The position numbers were made by a program, and so were the translations under genes. Under the pieces are notes generated by a model. The model worked only from the letters and a program-made list of their open reading frames with translations, was not told where the DNA came from and did no database searches. A stretch of DNA of 15,521 nucleotides from Patulibacter sp. (GTDB lineage: Bacteria > Actinomycetota > Thermoleophilia > Solirubrobacterales > Solirubrobacteraceae): assembly GCA_023268575.1 (NCBI GenBank), contig JALRCL010000054.1:1-15521 (forward strand). The letters are read 5' to 3'. Below, piece by piece: positions 1 through 7,582 of the stretch (its first letter is position 1; the number at the start of each line of letters is the position of its first letter).

Positions 1-418
1 CAACGGCGACCAGCTGAACGTCACCGGCGGCACCTACACCGGGTGCACCGTCGCCGGGAGCCCGGTCTTCGTGACCGTCAACGCCTCGACGGCGTCGCCG
101 TGGGAGGTCGTCGCGAACGCCACGAACCCGCTCGGCGGCCCGTACGCGGGCTCCGTCAACAACGTGAGCGTCACGGTCCGCTGCGGCTCGCCGACGGCGA
201 CCCCGGCGACGTACAGCGGCAACCTCACGTCCGGTGGCCGCGCCGTCAACGACACGGCCGGCTCCCGCGTGGAGCTCGTCAAGGCGGGCACGCTCACGAA
301 GAGCGGCAGCGGCTGCCTGGCGCTCCCGACGAACGCGAGCGTCTCCCAGGTCAACACCCTGACGCTCGTCGGCGGCCTGGCGGTCAGCCCGACGAACAAC
401 ATCTGGGTCAACCCGTAG
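1..418 (+). CDS. C-terminal part of a secreted beta-rich protein (5' end outside window)
   Basis: The reading frame is open from the left edge (first full codon at 2) to a TAG at 416-418, giving 138 visible residues. The visible part is rich in Gly, Ser, Thr, Val and Asn and has almost no long helices or charged stretches, which is typical of an exported beta-sandwich domain. Three cysteines are visible (in TGCTV, VRCGS and SGCLA). An NxS/T-rich composition and an ending in aromatic-containing IWVNP fit a folded extracellular domain rather than a membrane anchor. No catalytic motif is recognised. The start, signal peptide and promoter lie outside the window. It is a single gene here: strong hairpins follow the stop. 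I do not recognise the family, and the exported location is inferred from composition alone. Confidence 0.7.
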   Translation, partial: NGDQLNVTGGTYTGCTVAGSPVFVTVNASTASPWEVVANATNPLGGPYAGSVNNVSVTVRCGSPTATPATYSGNLTSGGRAVNDTAGSRVELVKAGTLTKSGSGCLALPTNASVSQVNTLTLVGGLAVSPTNNIWVNP

Positions 419-424
419 GCGACG

Positions 425-487
425 GCCCCGGGAGGGGCTCCGCACCGTCGTGCAACCCCGGCCGCGCGGATCGCTCCGCGCGGCCGG
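425..487 (+). terminator. Tandem hairpins, terminator of the first gene
   Basis: Two hairpins follow the stop at 418. The first is GCCCC(425-429)/GGGGC(434-438) with a GGGA loop. The second is a perfect 13-bp stem, 458-470 paired with 475-487, with loop TCGC. No long T-run follows, as is common in GC-rich actinobacteria. Confidence 0.7.
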
Positions 488-517
488 TCGTCGTTCACGG
501 ACCGGCTCGCGCGGCCT

Positions 518-586
518 CCCGCACGGCGCCGGCGAGATCGCCGCGGCCGCCGGGCGCACCCGCGACGTCCCCGCACGGCGCCGGCG
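518..586. repeat. 17-bp direct repeat pair in the intergenic region
   Basis: CCCGCACGGCGCCGGCG occurs perfectly at 518-534 and at 570-586, 52 nt apart. Each copy contains the self-complementary core CGGCGCCG. The region carries no gene. It could be a pair of protein-binding sites upstream of the propeller gene or a remnant of a small duplication; the sequence does not decide. Confidence 0.5.
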
Positions 587-588
587 TG

Positions 589-604
589 ACGAGAACGCTC
601 TCGT
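589..604. promoter_or_regulatory. Inverted repeat upstream of propeller gene
   Basis: ACGAGA(589-594), loop ACGC, TCTCGT(599-604) is a perfect 6-bp inverted repeat about 70 nt upstream of the next start codon. It lies above a weak TTGCAC (638-643), 16 nt, TTCTAC (660-665) promoter-like pair that would place the transcript start close to the ATG at 673. It may be an operator or a second, weak terminator. Confidence 0.3.
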
Positions 605-672
605 GTCTGTTCCGCCTCCGCCGTCCGGCTCGGGCCGTTGCACTACAGAAACGTATGTGTTCTACTCCCGCC

Positions 673-2910
673 ATGGAGGGAACGAGACGGGTCGTCCACG
701 CGACGCTGGTCGGGGTCGCGCTCGCTGCGGCGGCCGCGAGCAGCGCCGGAGCGGCGGCGCTGCCGGACGGGCGCCAATGGGAGCGCGTCAGCCCCGTCGA
801 CGTCAACCACGGCCCCGCCGTGCAGAGGACCGGCGACCTCATGCTCCTCGTCGACGACGACACGGTGCTCTTCGGCAGCGGGCCGACCCCGCTGCGGGAG
901 GAGGCCGCCGGATACGGCCAGCCGCAGATCGCGCGGCGCACGGCGGCCGGCTGGACCGCGGACTCCCTCGCGCCGCGCGGCGGACGCACCGACCGCGCGT
1001 ACGGGCTCGTCGACGCGCTGCCGGACCTCTCCGGCGTCGTGTTGCTGTCCAGCAACGCCGTGCAGCTCTCGTCGCCGCCTCCGGACGCCGACCGCCCGTC
1101 CGAGCTGCTGTGGCGCTCGGCCGACGGCACCGCGCAGCGCATCGCCAGCGACCCGCCCGTCAGCTCGTTCAACTTCGCGACCACCACCTACGGCGGCCTG
1201 GTGGAGGGCACGCGGATGGTCGTCTACTCGAGCGTCACCGACGACGACGGCGAGCTCACGGCCGACGGCCTGCGGCGGGCGTACCGGTGGACCGCCGGCG
1301 TCCGCGAGCCGGCGGTCGAGGCGGCGTCCCCGCTGGCGTCCTGCGACGTGGAGGTCGCCGGCGGCGCGGGCGCCGACGCCTCCGGCACGCCCCAGGTGCC
1401 CGACTCGGCCTCGACGAACGCCGTCTCCCGCGACGGCACGACGGTGTTCCTGCTCAGCGTGCCGGGCGCCGCGGGCTGCCCGGACACGGCCCCGCAGCTG
1501 TACGCGAACCACCGGGCGGCCGACGGCTCCCGCAGCACCGTCCGGCTCTCGCAGCCGGTCGACCCCGGCGTGGCGGACCCGCCGCTCGCCCGGGCCGCCT
1601 TCCGCGGCGCGACGCCCGACGGCAAGGTCGTCTTCTTCACGACGGCCATGAAGCTCGCCGCGAACGACGCGAACACGAGCGTCGACCTCTACCGCTACGA
1701 CGCGCGCGGCGCCGAGCCGACGCTCGACTGCACGACCTGCGACGGACGCACCGCGCAGACCTCGGTCGTCGCCACCGACGTCGTGGTGAGCCCCGACGGC
1801 GAGCGGGCGTTCGCCTTCGTGAACGGCCCGCTGGCCGCCGGCGGCGCGCCCTTCACGCGCAGCCTCTTCGCGATCGACGACCACGGCACCCGCCTCGTCC
1901 GCGGCGAGGACGTCGCCCCGCTCTCCCCCGGTGCGAACTTCGCCACGAGCGACGACGGCCGCTACGTCGTCTTCCCGGTCGCAGCGGCGAGCTCGTCCGC
2001 GACCCCCCTCCACGAGGCCGAGGTCGGCGACGCGATCTCGCCCGCGGCGTGCGTCTCGTGCGACGACGCGGGCGTCGGACGCACCGCCTCGCTCTCGGCG
2101 AGCTCGGGCGGCCTGGCCGGCTACCGCGGCGCGAGCGGCGTCGCCGGGCAGGGCCGGTCGCGCGTCGCCGACGACGGGACGGTCGTCTTCGTCGCAGCGG
2201 ATCCGCTGACCGCGGACGCCGACGCCGGTGCGCCGCAGGCCTACCGCTGGACGCGCGACGGCGGCGCCGCGCCCCTGACCTCCTCGTCCGGCGAGAGCCG
2301 CTCCCCGCTGATCTCGCGCTCGGGACGCACGATCGTCGTCAGCACGAACGAACGCCTGACCTGGGACGCCCCGGCGGCCCCCGCGGCGATCTACGCCGCC
2401 CGCGTCGGGGGCGGCTTCGCGGCACCGGATCCACCCGGCGCGCCGTGCACCGGCGACGGCTGCCAGGGCGCGAGCGCCGGGCCTCCGACGCTGGAGCGCC
2501 CCGGCCGCCCGCAGCCGTCCGACGACGGCAACGTCCCGGCGACGCCGGACGACCCGCCGGCTCCGGCCGCCAAGCCGACCCGCCCCCGCCTGTCGATCGA
2601 GCGGCCGAGCGCCGCCGATCGCGCCCGGCTGGCGCGTACCGGTCGGGCGACCCTGCGGGTCCGGGCCACCGGACCGGGCACGCTCCAGGTGCGCGCCACC
2701 GCACGGACCGGGGGGCGTGCCCGCGCCGTCGGAGCCGCGCGGGCACGGGTCGCGACCGGGACGCGCACCGTCCGGCCGGTCCTGCGGCTCACGGCCTCGG
2801 GCCGCGCCGCGCTCCGGCGCAGCGGGCGCCTGCGGATCCGGCTCACGTACCGGATCGCCGGCGCCCCCTCGCGCACCCTCTCGCTCACCATCTCCCGGAA
2901 GCGGTCCTGA
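673..2910 (+). CDS. Secreted beta-propeller (TolB/PD40-like) protein with basic C-terminal domain
   Basis: 745 residues. Start chosen at ATG 673 because it opens directly into a signal peptide (MEGTRRVVHA, then an Ala/Val-rich core, cleavage near residue 28); an in-frame ATG at 655 would only add six residues. The mature protein begins LPDGRQWERVSPVD, a start typical of a Solirubrobacterales family. Propeller strands of the type S-x-DG-x-x-VVF recur near residues 251, 313, 372, 425, 498 and 546. CxxC-type pairs lie near 352 (CTTC) and 458 (CVSC), as in relatives of this family, with another Cys pair near 591. A Pro-rich linker (about 585-635) leads to an Arg/Ala/Thr-rich Ig-like domain to the end. 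No enzyme motif is seen; propellers of this class are binding or scaffold modules. It is followed after 1 nt by the next exported protein, so the two are probably one operon. Family assignment is from recall of similar proteins. Confidence 0.8.
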   Translation: MEGTRRVVHATLVGVALAAAAASSAGAAALPDGRQWERVSPVDVNHGPAVQRTGDLMLLVDDDTVLFGSGPTPLREEAAGYGQPQIARRTAAGWTADSLAPRGGRTDRAYGLVDALPDLSGVVLLSSNAVQLSSPPPDADRPSELLWRSADGTAQRIASDPPVSSFNFATTTYGGLVEGTRMVVYSSVTDDDGELTADGLRRAYRWTAGVREPAVEAASPLASCDVEVAGGAGADASGTPQVPDSASTNAVSRDGTTVFLLSVPGAAGCPDTAPQLYANHRAADGSRSTVRLSQPVDPGVADPPLARAAFRGATPDGKVVFFTTAMKLAANDANTSVDLYRYDARGAEPTLDCTTCDGRTAQTSVVATDVVVSPDGERAFAFVNGPLAAGGAPFTRSLFAIDDHGTRLVRGEDVAPLSPGANFATSDDGRYVVFPVAAASSSATPLHEAEVGDAISPAACVSCDDAGVGRTASLSASSGGLAGYRGASGVAGQGRSRVADDGTVVFVAADPLTADADAGAPQAYRWTRDGGAAPLTSSSGESRSPLISRSGRTIVVSTNERLTWDAPAAPAAIYAARVGGGFAAPDPPGAPCTGDGCQGASAGPPTLERPGRPQPSDDGNVPATPDDPPAPAAKPTRPRLSIERPSAADRARLARTGRATLRVRATGPGTLQVRATARTGGRARAVGAARARVATGTRTVRPVLRLTASGRAALRRSGRLRIRLTYRIAGAPSRTLSLTISRKRS

Positions 2911-2911
2911 C

Positions 2912-5900
2912 ATGTCGCTGCTCACGCGGCGCGCTCTCGCGCGCTCCCTCGCCGTCGCGGCGCTGGCCCTGGCGCACAGCTCCGGCACCGCCGCGCTCGC
3001 ACACGCCGACGACTCGCCGGTGACCGGCCTGCAGGTGACGACCTCGACGGCCACCGCCGGCGCGCATCCCGACCTGCGGGTCAAGGTCGACCTGGCGCAG
3101 GGGCTCTACCCGACACCGGAGTTCTTCCCGCCCGGCGATCGCCCGTACCCGAAGCAGATGCCGAAGCGCATCACGGTCGACCTGCCGCCCGGGATGCTCG
3201 CCGACGCGACGAACGTCCCGACCTGCGCGGACCGGGAGATCATGTCGTCGGCCGGATGCGCCGACCGCACCCAGGTCGGGGTGCTGCGGCTCTGGAAGGC
3301 GAACCAGTACGCCTGGGATCCCGCGGTCGAGGCGGCGCGTCCGCAGGAGTTCCCGATCTTCAACATGGAGCGCGAGGCGGACGAGCCCGTGCGCCTCGCC
3401 GCCCCCGTGTCCAACGGCGGGGCCGCGGTGGTCCAGTTCCGCGTCCGGCTGCGCGACGACGGCGACTACGGCGCGACCATCGACATCACGAACATCCCGT
3501 CGGCCGTGCTCTTCTACCGCGCCGAGGTCGAGGCTTGGGGCGCGCCGGCCGCCGCCACCCACGACCATCGGCGCTCCTCCTGCAGCTACAGCTACGCCGA
3601 CGGCGGAACCGGCCCCGACGGAACCGTCGATCCCGAGGGCTGGGGGGCGTGCGCGCCTGGGCAGCCGGACCGCCGGGAAGCCCCGGTCGACGGCCCCGTG
3701 CTGCCGTTCATGGTCAATCCGGTCCGCTGCGACGGCCCGCAGGAGGCGCGCCTGCGCGCGCAGTTCTACGACGACCCGAGCACGACGTGGCCGGCCTCGG
3801 CCGCCGTCGGGCCGTTCGACGACTGCGGCGCGCTGGCGTTCCAGCCCGCGGTCCGCGTCGCGCCGGACACGCCCCATGCGGGTGCGCCGGCCGGCTACGC
3901 GGTCGGCATCGACGTGCCGCAGGACAACGATCCCGCCGGCCGCGCGACGGCGCACGTGCGCGACGTGTCGCTGACGCTGCCGGAGGGCACGGCGATCTCG
4001 CCGTCGGCCGCCGACGGGCTCGGCGCCTGCTCCGACGAGCAGCTCGCGCTCGGTCGCCACGTCGCCGTCGGCTGCCCCGACAGCTCGAAGGTCGGCACCG
4101 TCTCGATCAGCAGCCCGCTCGTCGACGCGCCGCTGACCGGCGCGGTCTACCTCGGCACGCAGCGGTCGCAGGACCCCGAGTCGGGCGAGATGTACCGGAT
4201 GTTCCTCGTCGCCGAGGGCTCCGGGGTGCTCGTGAAGCTGCGCGGGGCGATCCGGGCCGACGCCCGCACCGGCCGGCTGACCGTCACGTTCGCCGGCAAC
4301 CCGGAGGTGCCCTTCGACCGGCTCGACGTCGTCCTGAAGGGCGGGCCGCGCGCGCCGCTCGTCAACCCGACCACCTGCGGCACGAAGACCACGACCTGGA
4401 CGGTCACCTCGTGGGCGGGCCAACGCCAGTCCGGGGAGAGCGGCTTCGACGTCGACGCCTCCTGCCCGACGGGTCGCTTCGAGCCGACCTTCGAGGGCGG
4501 CACGCTCGCCTCGGCCGCCGGCGCCTTCTCGCCGTTCGTCATGACGGTGCGGCGCGAGGACGCCGACCAGGAGCTGTCGGGCATCGCCGTCGACCTGCCC
4601 TCCGGTCTGCTCGGGGCGCTCGGCTCGGTGCCGCTCTGCCCCGACGGGGCGGCCGCGGCCGGCACCTGCGCCCCCGAGAGCCGGGTCGGCAGCACGACCG
4701 TGTCCGCCGGCTCGGGCCCGAGCCCGTTCTCGCTCGGCGGCCGGGTCTACCTCGCCGGTCCGTACAAGGGCGCGCCGTTCTCGCTGTCGATCGTCGTCCC
4801 GGCGAAGGCCGGGCCGTACGACCTCGGCACCGTGGTGGTGCGCTCGCCGCTGACCGTGGATGCCAAGCGCGCGAAGGTCGCCGCCCCGGCCGACCCGCTG
4901 CCGACGATCGTCGGCGGCGTCCCCCTGAAGATCCGGATGGTGCACATCGCGCTGGATCGCCAGGGCTTCACCTGGAACGCGACGAACTGCACCCCGTCGG
5001 CGGTCGGCGCCACGCTGACGGGCACCGCCGGTGCCGTGGCCCAGCGCGCGAGCCGCTACCAGGCGACCGGCTGCGCCCGGCTGCCGCTGGCTCCGCGGCT
5101 GTCGTTGAAGCTCGTGGGCGGCGCGCGGGAGATGGGCAAGCTGCGCCATCCCGGGCTCGAGGCCGACCTCTCGCAGGCGTTCGGACAGTCCGGGCTGCGG
5201 CGGGTCGAGGTCGCGCTGCCGCCCGGGCTCGCGCTCGACGCCAAGAACGCGTCCGGCTCGTGGCTGTGCGAGCCGGCGCAGATGGCCGCCCGGTCCTGCC
5301 CGGCCGGGTCGATCATCGGGAGCGCCCGGGCGCAGACGCCGGCCCTGCACGAGCCGCTGACGGGTCCGATCCACTTCGTCCGCGGCGAGCGGATCGAGAA
5401 CGGCAAGGTCGTCAAGACGCTGCCGAAGCTCTACGTGAAGCTCGACGGCGAGGGCGTGCCGCTGGACCTCGTCGCGGACTCGGCCGTCCGCGGCAAGCAG
5501 CTGGTGGCGACCTTCACCGAGATCCCCGACGCGCCGATCAGCCGCTTCACGATGCGGATCGATCCGGGGCCGCAGGCGAAGGCGGTCCTCGCCTCGAACA
5601 CCGACCTCTGCGCGGCCCCGCGCGGCGCCCGGGTCCGCTTCGACGGCCAGAGCGGCGCGACGCGACGCTCGGTGGTCCAGCTCGACGCGCCCGACTGCCC
5701 GGCGCGGCCGCGGGTGGCGTCCGCGTCGGCCGGCGGGACCTCGGTCACGATCCGCGTCGCCGGGATCGGTCCCGGCACCGTCACGCTCAGCGGCAAGGCG
5801 ATCGCGACCGCGAGGCGGACCGTGCGCAGCGCCAGCGCGGTCTCCGTCCGCGCGAAGCTCACGCGGAGCGTCCGGCGCCGCGTCGCCAAGCGGTCGACGC

Positions 5901-5992
5901 CGATCTCGGTGCGGGTCCGCTTCGTGCCCCGTGGTCGGGGCGGTGCCGGGGCCCGCACGATGACGGTGCGGCTCAGGGCCTCCGCCCGGTGA
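2912..5992 (+). CDS. Large exported repeat protein with four LPxG/Cys modules
   Basis: 1026 residues. ATG 2912 lies 1 nt after the propeller stop, with GGAAG at 2897-2901, so translation is probably coupled. Signal peptide: MSLLTRRALARS plus a hydrophobic core, cleavage likely at AHA|DD (32/33). Four related modules are visible at about 87-125, 351-416, 557-617 and 765-825. Each starts with a V-x-LPxG strand, has a Cys pair, a C-P/A-x-x-S-x-(V/I)G turn and, in modules 2-4, a strand ending PLxGxxYL or a variant. Spacers are beta-rich. The last 95 residues are an Arg-rich beta domain like the end of the upstream gene. There is no TM anchor or LPxTG sorting signal after the signal peptide. It is probably a secreted or cell-surface structural or adhesion protein. 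The protein type recurs in Thermoleophilia as a hypothetical; its function is unknown. Confidence 0.82.
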   Translation: MSLLTRRALARSLAVAALALAHSSGTAALAHADDSPVTGLQVTTSTATAGAHPDLRVKVDLAQGLYPTPEFFPPGDRPYPKQMPKRITVDLPPGMLADATNVPTCADREIMSSAGCADRTQVGVLRLWKANQYAWDPAVEAARPQEFPIFNMEREADEPVRLAAPVSNGGAAVVQFRVRLRDDGDYGATIDITNIPSAVLFYRAEVEAWGAPAAATHDHRRSSCSYSYADGGTGPDGTVDPEGWGACAPGQPDRREAPVDGPVLPFMVNPVRCDGPQEARLRAQFYDDPSTTWPASAAVGPFDDCGALAFQPAVRVAPDTPHAGAPAGYAVGIDVPQDNDPAGRATAHVRDVSLTLPEGTAISPSAADGLGACSDEQLALGRHVAVGCPDSSKVGTVSISSPLVDAPLTGAVYLGTQRSQDPESGEMYRMFLVAEGSGVLVKLRGAIRADARTGRLTVTFAGNPEVPFDRLDVVLKGGPRAPLVNPTTCGTKTTTWTVTSWAGQRQSGESGFDVDASCPTGRFEPTFEGGTLASAAGAFSPFVMTVRREDADQELSGIAVDLPSGLLGALGSVPLCPDGAAAAGTCAPESRVGSTTVSAGSGPSPFSLGGRVYLAGPYKGAPFSLSIVVPAKAGPYDLGTVVVRSPLTVDAKRAKVAAPADPLPTIVGGVPLKIRMVHIALDRQGFTWNATNCTPSAVGATLTGTAGAVAQRASRYQATGCARLPLAPRLSLKLVGGAREMGKLRHPGLEADLSQAFGQSGLRRVEVALPPGLALDAKNASGSWLCEPAQMAARSCPAGSIIGSARAQTPALHEPLTGPIHFVRGERIENGKVVKTLPKLYVKLDGEGVPLDLVADSAVRGKQLVATFTEIPDAPISRFTMRIDPGPQAKAVLASNTDLCAAPRGARVRFDGQSGATRRSVVQLDAPDCPARPRVASASAGGTSVTIRVAGIGPGTVTLSGKAIATARRTVRSASAVSVRAKLTRSVRRRVAKRSTPISVRVRFVPRGRGGAGARTMTVRLRASAR

Positions 5993-6029
5993 CGCCGCGC
6001 TCGGCCGCGGGCGCGCGCGTCCACCCGGG

Positions 6030-6035
6030 TAGCCT
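6030..6035 (+). promoter_or_regulatory. Possible -10 box TAGCCT for the winged-helix gene
   Basis: TAGCCT fits the actinobacterial TANNNT -10 pattern, 43 nt upstream of ATG 6078. No convincing -35 box is present. A weak GAAGG ribosome site follows near 6060. Confidence 0.35.
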
Positions 6036-6077
6036 GACGCTCCGGGAACACTCGACCCTGAAGGCCCGCACGCCACG

Positions 6078-6719
6078 ATGACGTTGATCGACGACCTCCA
6101 GCGACAGATCGACCAGCGCCTGGGCGAGCTCCTCCCGCTCGTCGAGGAGTACGCCGCGCTGCGGCAGCTGCGGACGACGATCGAGACGCTCGACCCGGCG
6201 GCCGCGGCGGCCGAGCTCGCCGCGTTCGCCGACGGCGCGGCCGACGACGGTGACGGCCCGGCCGGCCGGCCGGCCGCGAGCCGCGAGGCGGCCGGCGACG
6301 CACCGGCCGCGCCCGTCGCGTCGGGCAGCGCCCGGACCGCCGCCGCCGAGGACGACGCCGCCGCGAGCGCCGCAGCCGGTGCTCGCCCCCGGGCCGCGGG
6401 GCGCCGGGGCCGTCGCCGGTCGACCGCGCCGGAAGCGCCGGCCGCGGCGCGCAAGACCCGCCGCCCGGTGAGCGACGGCGCGCGGACGCGGATCGGTGGC
6501 GGCGCCGACGAGGTCGCACCGTCCGAGCACCTCGACGACGAGCAGGCCGAGGCGGCGTTCGCGGCGATCGCGGCGACGCCGGGGATGACCGCCGCGCAGC
6601 TCGCCGCGGCGCTCGACGTGCCGGTGAGCGACCTCTTCCGCCTGCTGCCGCAGCTGCAGCGCGACGGCCGGATCCGGAAGCAGGGCAAGGGCTACCTGCC
6701 CGCGGAGGCCCGCTCCTGA
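6078..6719 (+). CDS. Coiled-coil / winged-helix DNA-binding protein
   Basis: 213 residues, ATG start, TGA at 6717-6719. Residues 1-50 are a heptad-rich helix (MTLIDDLQRQIDQRL..., LLPLVEEYAALRQL) expected to form a dimer or oligomer. Residues 50-150 are a low-complexity Ala/Asp/Gly linker with a basic patch at about 103-128 (GRRGRRRS, ARKTRRP). Residues 155-208 form a winged helix: helix AFAAIAATPG, turn MTAAQLAAALDV, recognition helix VSDLFRLLPQLQRDG, and wing RIRKQGKGYL. The layout of N-terminal oligomerisation, flexible basic linker and C-terminal DNA-binding head recalls nucleoid-associated or bridging proteins such as H-NS and Lsr2 in design, although not by homology. It is monocistronic, with a hairpin after the stop. 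A conventional MarR-like regulator is an alternative. The DNA-binding call is good; the nucleoid role is inference. Confidence 0.75.
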   Translation: MTLIDDLQRQIDQRLGELLPLVEEYAALRQLRTTIETLDPAAAAAELAAFADGAADDGDGPAGRPAASREAAGDAPAAPVASGSARTAAAEDDAAASAAAGARPRAAGRRGRRRSTAPEAPAAARKTRRPVSDGARTRIGGGADEVAPSEHLDDEQAEAAFAAIAATPGMTAAQLAAALDVPVSDLFRLLPQLQRDGRIRKQGKGYLPAEARS

Positions 6720-6721
6720 TC

Positions 6722-6738
6722 GGGGTCCGGACGACCCC
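6722..6738 (+). terminator. Short hairpin after the winged-helix gene
   Basis: GGGGTC(6722-6727)/GACCCC(6733-6738) with a 5-nt loop begins 2 nt after the stop. It is a weak but well-placed terminator candidate. Confidence 0.4.
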
Positions 6739-6781
6739 AGCAGCGCTCCGCGCCCCGTGGGACAGCGGCGGTGGCCGTGTC

Positions 6782-6795
6782 CCCCCGAACGGGGG
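6782..6795. promoter_or_regulatory. Palindrome CCCCCGAACGGGGG upstream of first TetR gene
   Basis: Inverted repeat with 6-bp arms around AA, about 42 nt upstream of a TATGTT -10 box (6837-6842). Position and symmetry suit a regulator binding site, possibly for the TetR protein encoded next, but a hairpin role cannot be excluded. Confidence 0.35.
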
Positions 6796-6836
6796 CATCG
6801 GCGCGCGAGGCGCCACCCGGACGTTCCCGAGACGGA

Positions 6837-6842
6837 TATGTT
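6837..6842 (+). promoter_or_regulatory. -10 box TATGTT, leaderless start of first TetR gene
   Basis: TATGTT ends 6 nt before GTG 6849, so transcription would start at or next to the start codon. There is no Shine-Dalgarno sequence before this GTG, in agreement with a leaderless mRNA. Confidence 0.4.
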
Positions 6843-6848
6843 TCTACG

Positions 6849-7538
6849 GTGTCCCCGCGAGCGACGAGCGCGACCGGCGTCCGCCGGGCCGATCAGCTCC
6901 CGGCCGGCCGCCACGGCCTGTCGCGCGAGGTCGTCACCGGCCACCAGCGCGAGCGGATCCTGCGGGCGATCCTCGACGTCACGAGCGTCGCGGGCTACGC
7001 CCGCTGCTCGGTCGAGGACGTGATCGCGACGGCGGGCGTGTCGCGGCGCACCTTCTACGACCTCTACCCGAACAAGCAGGCGGCGTTCCTGGCCGCCTAC
7101 GACGACGCGGTCGCCGCACTCGAGCGGGCGATGCTCGCGGCGTTCTCGACGGGCGACGGGATCGTCGAGCGCACGGTCCGCGCGCTGGAGACGCTCGCCG
7201 AGCGGCTCGCCGGCGACCCCGCCATGACGGAGGCCTGCGTCGTCGAGGCGCTCGCCGCCGGCTCGGAGGCCGTCGCGCGCCGGGACGCGACGATGCGACA
7301 GCTCGCGCGACTCATCGATCGTGGCGTGACGTTGAGCCTCGGGCGGGCGCCCTCGCCGCTGACCGCCGAGGCGATCGCGGGCGGGATCCACGAGATCGTG
7401 TACGCCCGCGCCGTGCGCGGCGAGCTCGCACAGCTGCGCGCCGCGGTGCCCGACCTCGTGTACGCGATCTTCCTGCCGTACGCCGGTTCCGAGCGCGCCG
7501 ACGCCGCTCGCGCGATGGCGCAGGCGGCGCGGACGTAG
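6849..7538 (+). CDS. TetR-family transcriptional regulator (first of tandem pair)
   Basis: 229 residues from GTG 6849. This start is preferred over an in-frame upstream ATG at 6771 because it gives exactly the length of the downstream paralogue, sits just after a -10 box, and leaves out a poorly composed extension. The N-terminal box QLPAGRHGLSRE (16-27) precedes the TetR DNA-binding domain. Its helix-turn-helix lies at about 54-73 (SVEDVIATAGVSRRTFYDLY), followed by the NK...FLAAYD helix. The C-terminal ligand-binding region (about 80-229) is helical, with GGIHEIVYARAVRGEL and VPDLVYAIFLPY. Ligand and targets are unknown; no enzyme or transporter gene directly adjoins it except the second TetR gene. 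By hand alignment 49 of 73 positions of the N-terminal region match the next gene. Confidence 0.9.
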   Translation: MSPRATSATGVRRADQLPAGRHGLSREVVTGHQRERILRAILDVTSVAGYARCSVEDVIATAGVSRRTFYDLYPNKQAAFLAAYDDAVAALERAMLAAFSTGDGIVERTVRALETLAERLAGDPAMTEACVVEALAAGSEAVARRDATMRQLARLIDRGVTLSLGRAPSPLTAEAIAGGIHEIVYARAVRGELAQLRAAVPDLVYAIFLPYAGSERADAARAMAQAART

Positions 7539-7544
7539 CCGCGC

Positions 7545-7556
7545 GGCCGATCGGCC
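7545..7556. promoter_or_regulatory. 12-bp palindrome between the TetR genes
   Basis: GGCCGATCGGCC is perfectly self-complementary, 7 nt after the first TetR stop and 13 nt before the TACCCT -10 box of the second. It is a candidate operator for either TetR dimer; it could alternatively be a weak terminator. Confidence 0.4.
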
Positions 7557-7569
7557 CCCGGCGAGGCAG

Positions 7570-7575
7570 TACCCT
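7570..7575 (+). promoter_or_regulatory. -10 box TACCCT, leaderless start of second TetR gene
   Basis: TACCCT is followed after 7 nt by GTG 7583, which would make the message leaderless. No Shine-Dalgarno sequence is seen. Confidence 0.45.
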
Positions 7576-7582
7576 TGCGACC

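Noticed and set aside
416..421. CGTAGGCG at the end of the first gene as an ECF -10 block
   Set aside because: The bases 22 nt upstream (around 392) show no TGTCAC-like block; it is simply the stop codon context.
643..3084. Long minus-strand open frame opposite the propeller gene
   Set aside because: Arg/Gly/Ala-rich translation with no domain, opposite a gene with signal peptide and propeller motifs; typical of GC-rich shadow frames.
2885..6688. Very long minus-strand open frame opposite the repeat protein and winged-helix gene
   Set aside because: Low-complexity composition, spans two real genes and their intergenic gap, no ribosome site; a shadow frame.
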